DNA of 64,000 nucleotides from NCBI RefSeq assembly GCF_018374135.1, contig NZ_JAHAFS010000001.1:124001-188000 (forward strand), given 5' to 3'. A model generated the notes under the pieces. That model was not told the DNA's origin, did not search any database, and saw only the letters and a list, made by a program, of their open reading frames with translations. The stretch comes from Campylobacter gracilis (GTDB lineage: Bacteria; Campylobacterota; Campylobacteria; Campylobacterales; Campylobacteraceae). This document shows, piece after piece, positions 62,240 to 64,000 of the stretch; positions within the stretch are counted from its first letter, which is position 1; each line of letters begins with the position of its first letter. The translations under genes and the position numbers were made by a program.

Positions 62240-64000
62240 TTAACTCATATAAACTTGCATATCGTCCTTGCGAATATCTTTTTGGTTAAATTCCAAAGCT
62301 TCCGAGTTATCGGCATAGACGTTTAGCTGCTCGATGATCTTGTTTACGGTATCTTGGCTTAGGAAAGCATTGTCTTTTAAAGTATCCTCTTGAATAACGC
62401 CCGGAGCAGAGTTTAGATCTGCAGCGCCGCTAGGATTAAGAGCCGAATTAAGCTTGGATGTGCTCAGGTCCGCATCGTTGTAAAATTTTGAAACAATAGC
62501 CTTTAGTTTGTTCTTATCGCCGTTACCTAAACCATATCCCAGTTGGATTTGGAATTTAAGCTATGCTCATTGGTTTCTTTTGAGGCAGATGAGACTTCGT
62601 TTTCATCGCTCTTAGTAGAGAGTGCAGAATCTGTTTGTAAAAGTGTCGTGGGCTTTACATCATCCGAGCTTTTCAAGAATGACGAAATTTGAGCTTCGTT
62701 ATCTATTTTCTAGCAGCTTAGCATTCATCGCTAAAGCAGCAGGCTTGGCATTAGCAATATAGGTTTTACCGAATGTTTTATAGATATCCACTGCCTTAAT
62801 ATTCCAATGGTTATTTATTTGAAATTCCTCTACGATGCTATTCTTATCGCTAAAAAAGCCTTTTACTTCCAATACGTCTTTATTATTCGCATCGATTGGA
62901 GCGGTGCTTATTTTTAAATTTACTCCATCCGAGCTGTAATATATTCTATTGCCGGACTTTTTAAAGATCACTTTATCGTAGCCTCCAAGATCAGCTATAC
63001 TCTTTATGCCGCCTGCATATTCAAAGGTATTATTTTCACTGCCTCCTACCATAGTGTTTGCATCGCCTATAGGTTTTGCTTGCTTATTAATAAAATCGCT
63101 TCCTAGAATTTTGCCGTCTTTGAACTTTATATTTATATCGTTTACTAACCTGTGTTGATTGATATAATCGTATTCTTCAGTCGTAGTGCTATAGCCCTCT
63201 ATTAAAACGGTATCATTTGAAACGGTACTTGATATTAAAAGAGTCTTATTTACTAGATCTAGTTCAAATTTAACATCTTCTTTGTTTAGATCCTTAAATT
63301 TAATCAGATCTCCATTATTAATGCTTGCTACCGTATCCTTGCCGTCGCCCTTAGAAAAAACGAAAGTATTTTTGCCCCTTATCTCTTCACCGTAACTTCT
63401 ATAGCCCCCTTTTAGTATGTCGTTACCTATGCCGCCTTCAAGGATATTTTCTACTCCGATACCGCCAGTTAAAATGTCGTCTCCGCCCCCACCTTTGATC
63501 TCATTATCCATATCGTCATAGCCGTATAGCGTATCATCGTCTGCGTCGGTGCCGATAAGCGATAATCTTTTAATCTCTTCAATTCCTAATTCTTTGCCAT
63601 TGGCAAATTTGAAGGTTTTTACGGCATTATTTTCATTGGTTTTATTTTGATCGGTAGCATTTCGTAAAGTAATCGAATCGCCGGTAGAATTTTTAAGAGA
63701 TATAACGATATCCTTATAATCTCGATAATTATCATCAGAATATTCGTTTCTAGCTCTTCTGACTATTAAATACTCTTTGCTTATGCCTTCGCCAAATTTT
63801 AGAGTATCGCTATCTTTATCGTTGCTATATTTGGTATAATCATCCATTATTGTGTCATTACCGTCTCCTTTATTAAAAATAAAAGTATCATCACCGACTC
63901 CGCCGCTTAAAATATCGTCTCCTTTGCCGCCGATTAAGATATCATCGCCTCTATCTACGTAAAGCTCGTCATTTCCGCCATTGCCCACTATAGTGTTGTT
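62240..64000 (-). pseudogene. RTX-repeat (haemolysin-type calcium-binding) protein, 5' end outside window, 3' end frameshifted
   Basis: The intact frame enters at the right edge and ends at 62699, with glycine-rich nonapeptide repeats ([30 protein letters not shown]) that bind calcium in type I-secreted proteins. After the stop the reading continues in other frames with convincing composition: EAQISSFLKSSDDVKP, then QLGYGLGNGDKNKLKAIVSK to a stop at 62240. Two one-base slips in A runs, near 62706-62709 and 62548-62550, restore one frame. The lost tail would include the C-terminal region usually needed for secretion. Confidence 0.8.

Overview
The window looks like chromosome of a relatively GC-rich Campylobacter. 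The evidence is a frdCAB fumarate reductase operon of the Wolinella/Campylobacter type, a class II DAHP synthase, a RibB carrying a GTP cyclohydrolase II-like domain without its zinc ligands, extended -10 (TATAAT) promoters without clear -35 boxes, and very many RAATTY hexamers (AAATTT, GAATTT, GAATTC, AAATTC). C. gracilis is my best guess at species, from overall texture only.

Layout. 1-5.9 kb: copper handling (partial copA, HMA chaperone), yebC, cyclophilin, acpS, a spacer, class II DAHP synthase, rarD. 6.2-8.8 kb: small orphan genes, including an ankyrin gene split at an A9 tract and a secreted cysteine-rich peptide. 8.9-13.3 kb: frdCAB and lgt. 13.9-17.2 kb: HIT protein, ribB, dinB, an unknown. 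18.1-23.3 kb: an overlapping operon (FAD oxidoreductase, TrmN-like methyltransferase, YkgJ protein, TPR protein, trpC). 23.7-27.7 kb: exbB-exbD-tonB divergent from a TonB-dependent receptor whose last strand lies behind an in-frame stop. 28-38.4 kb: creD, tsaD, two paralogous orphans, queC/ybeY, a membrane orphan, priA and a pseudopilin-like gene. 38.5-45 kb: mscL-crp-metallophosphoesterase-psd, then gltX-yggT-slt. 46.8-57.7 kb: fbp, mobB, a lipoprotein and unknown, lysE-type exporter, dapE, ogt, a RusA-like protein, an M23 peptidase, a SYLF protein. 58-64 kb: tRNA-Lys(CTT) followed by an AT-rich integrated island with a P4-type integrase, an HTH/tyrosine-recombinase pair with a repeat array next to its promoter, and an RTX gene with a frameshifted 3' end.

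The most striking observation is that several housekeeping genes (priA, queC, ybeY, trmN-like, psd, the RusA-like gene, the TPR gene) carry long frame-preserving inserts. Most of these inserts have a RAATTY hexamer recurring on a fixed grid with unrelated bases in between: 15 nt in ybeY, 18 nt in priA, 21 nt in queC, 24 nt in the RusA-like gene, 36 nt in trmN. The hexamer is read in all three reading frames in different genes (Asn-Ser, Glu/Lys-Ile-Ser, Glu/Lys-Phe), so the DNA word rather than the peptide appears to be conserved. The long gene-free spacers are crowded with the same word. In C. jejuni, methylated RAATTY marks DNA as acceptable for natural transformation, so these arrays may be accumulated uptake signals. 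That link is inference.

How the genes work together: frdCAB gives fumarate respiration, and its promoter carries a palindrome suited to a Crp/Fnr-type regulator. ExbB-ExbD-TonB would energise the neighbouring receptor under probable Fur control. Lgt, Psd, MscL, Slt and the M23 peptidase serve the envelope. Broken or slippage-prone reading frames recur (ankyrin gene, TonB-dependent receptor, small membrane ORF, island fragment, RTX 3' end).
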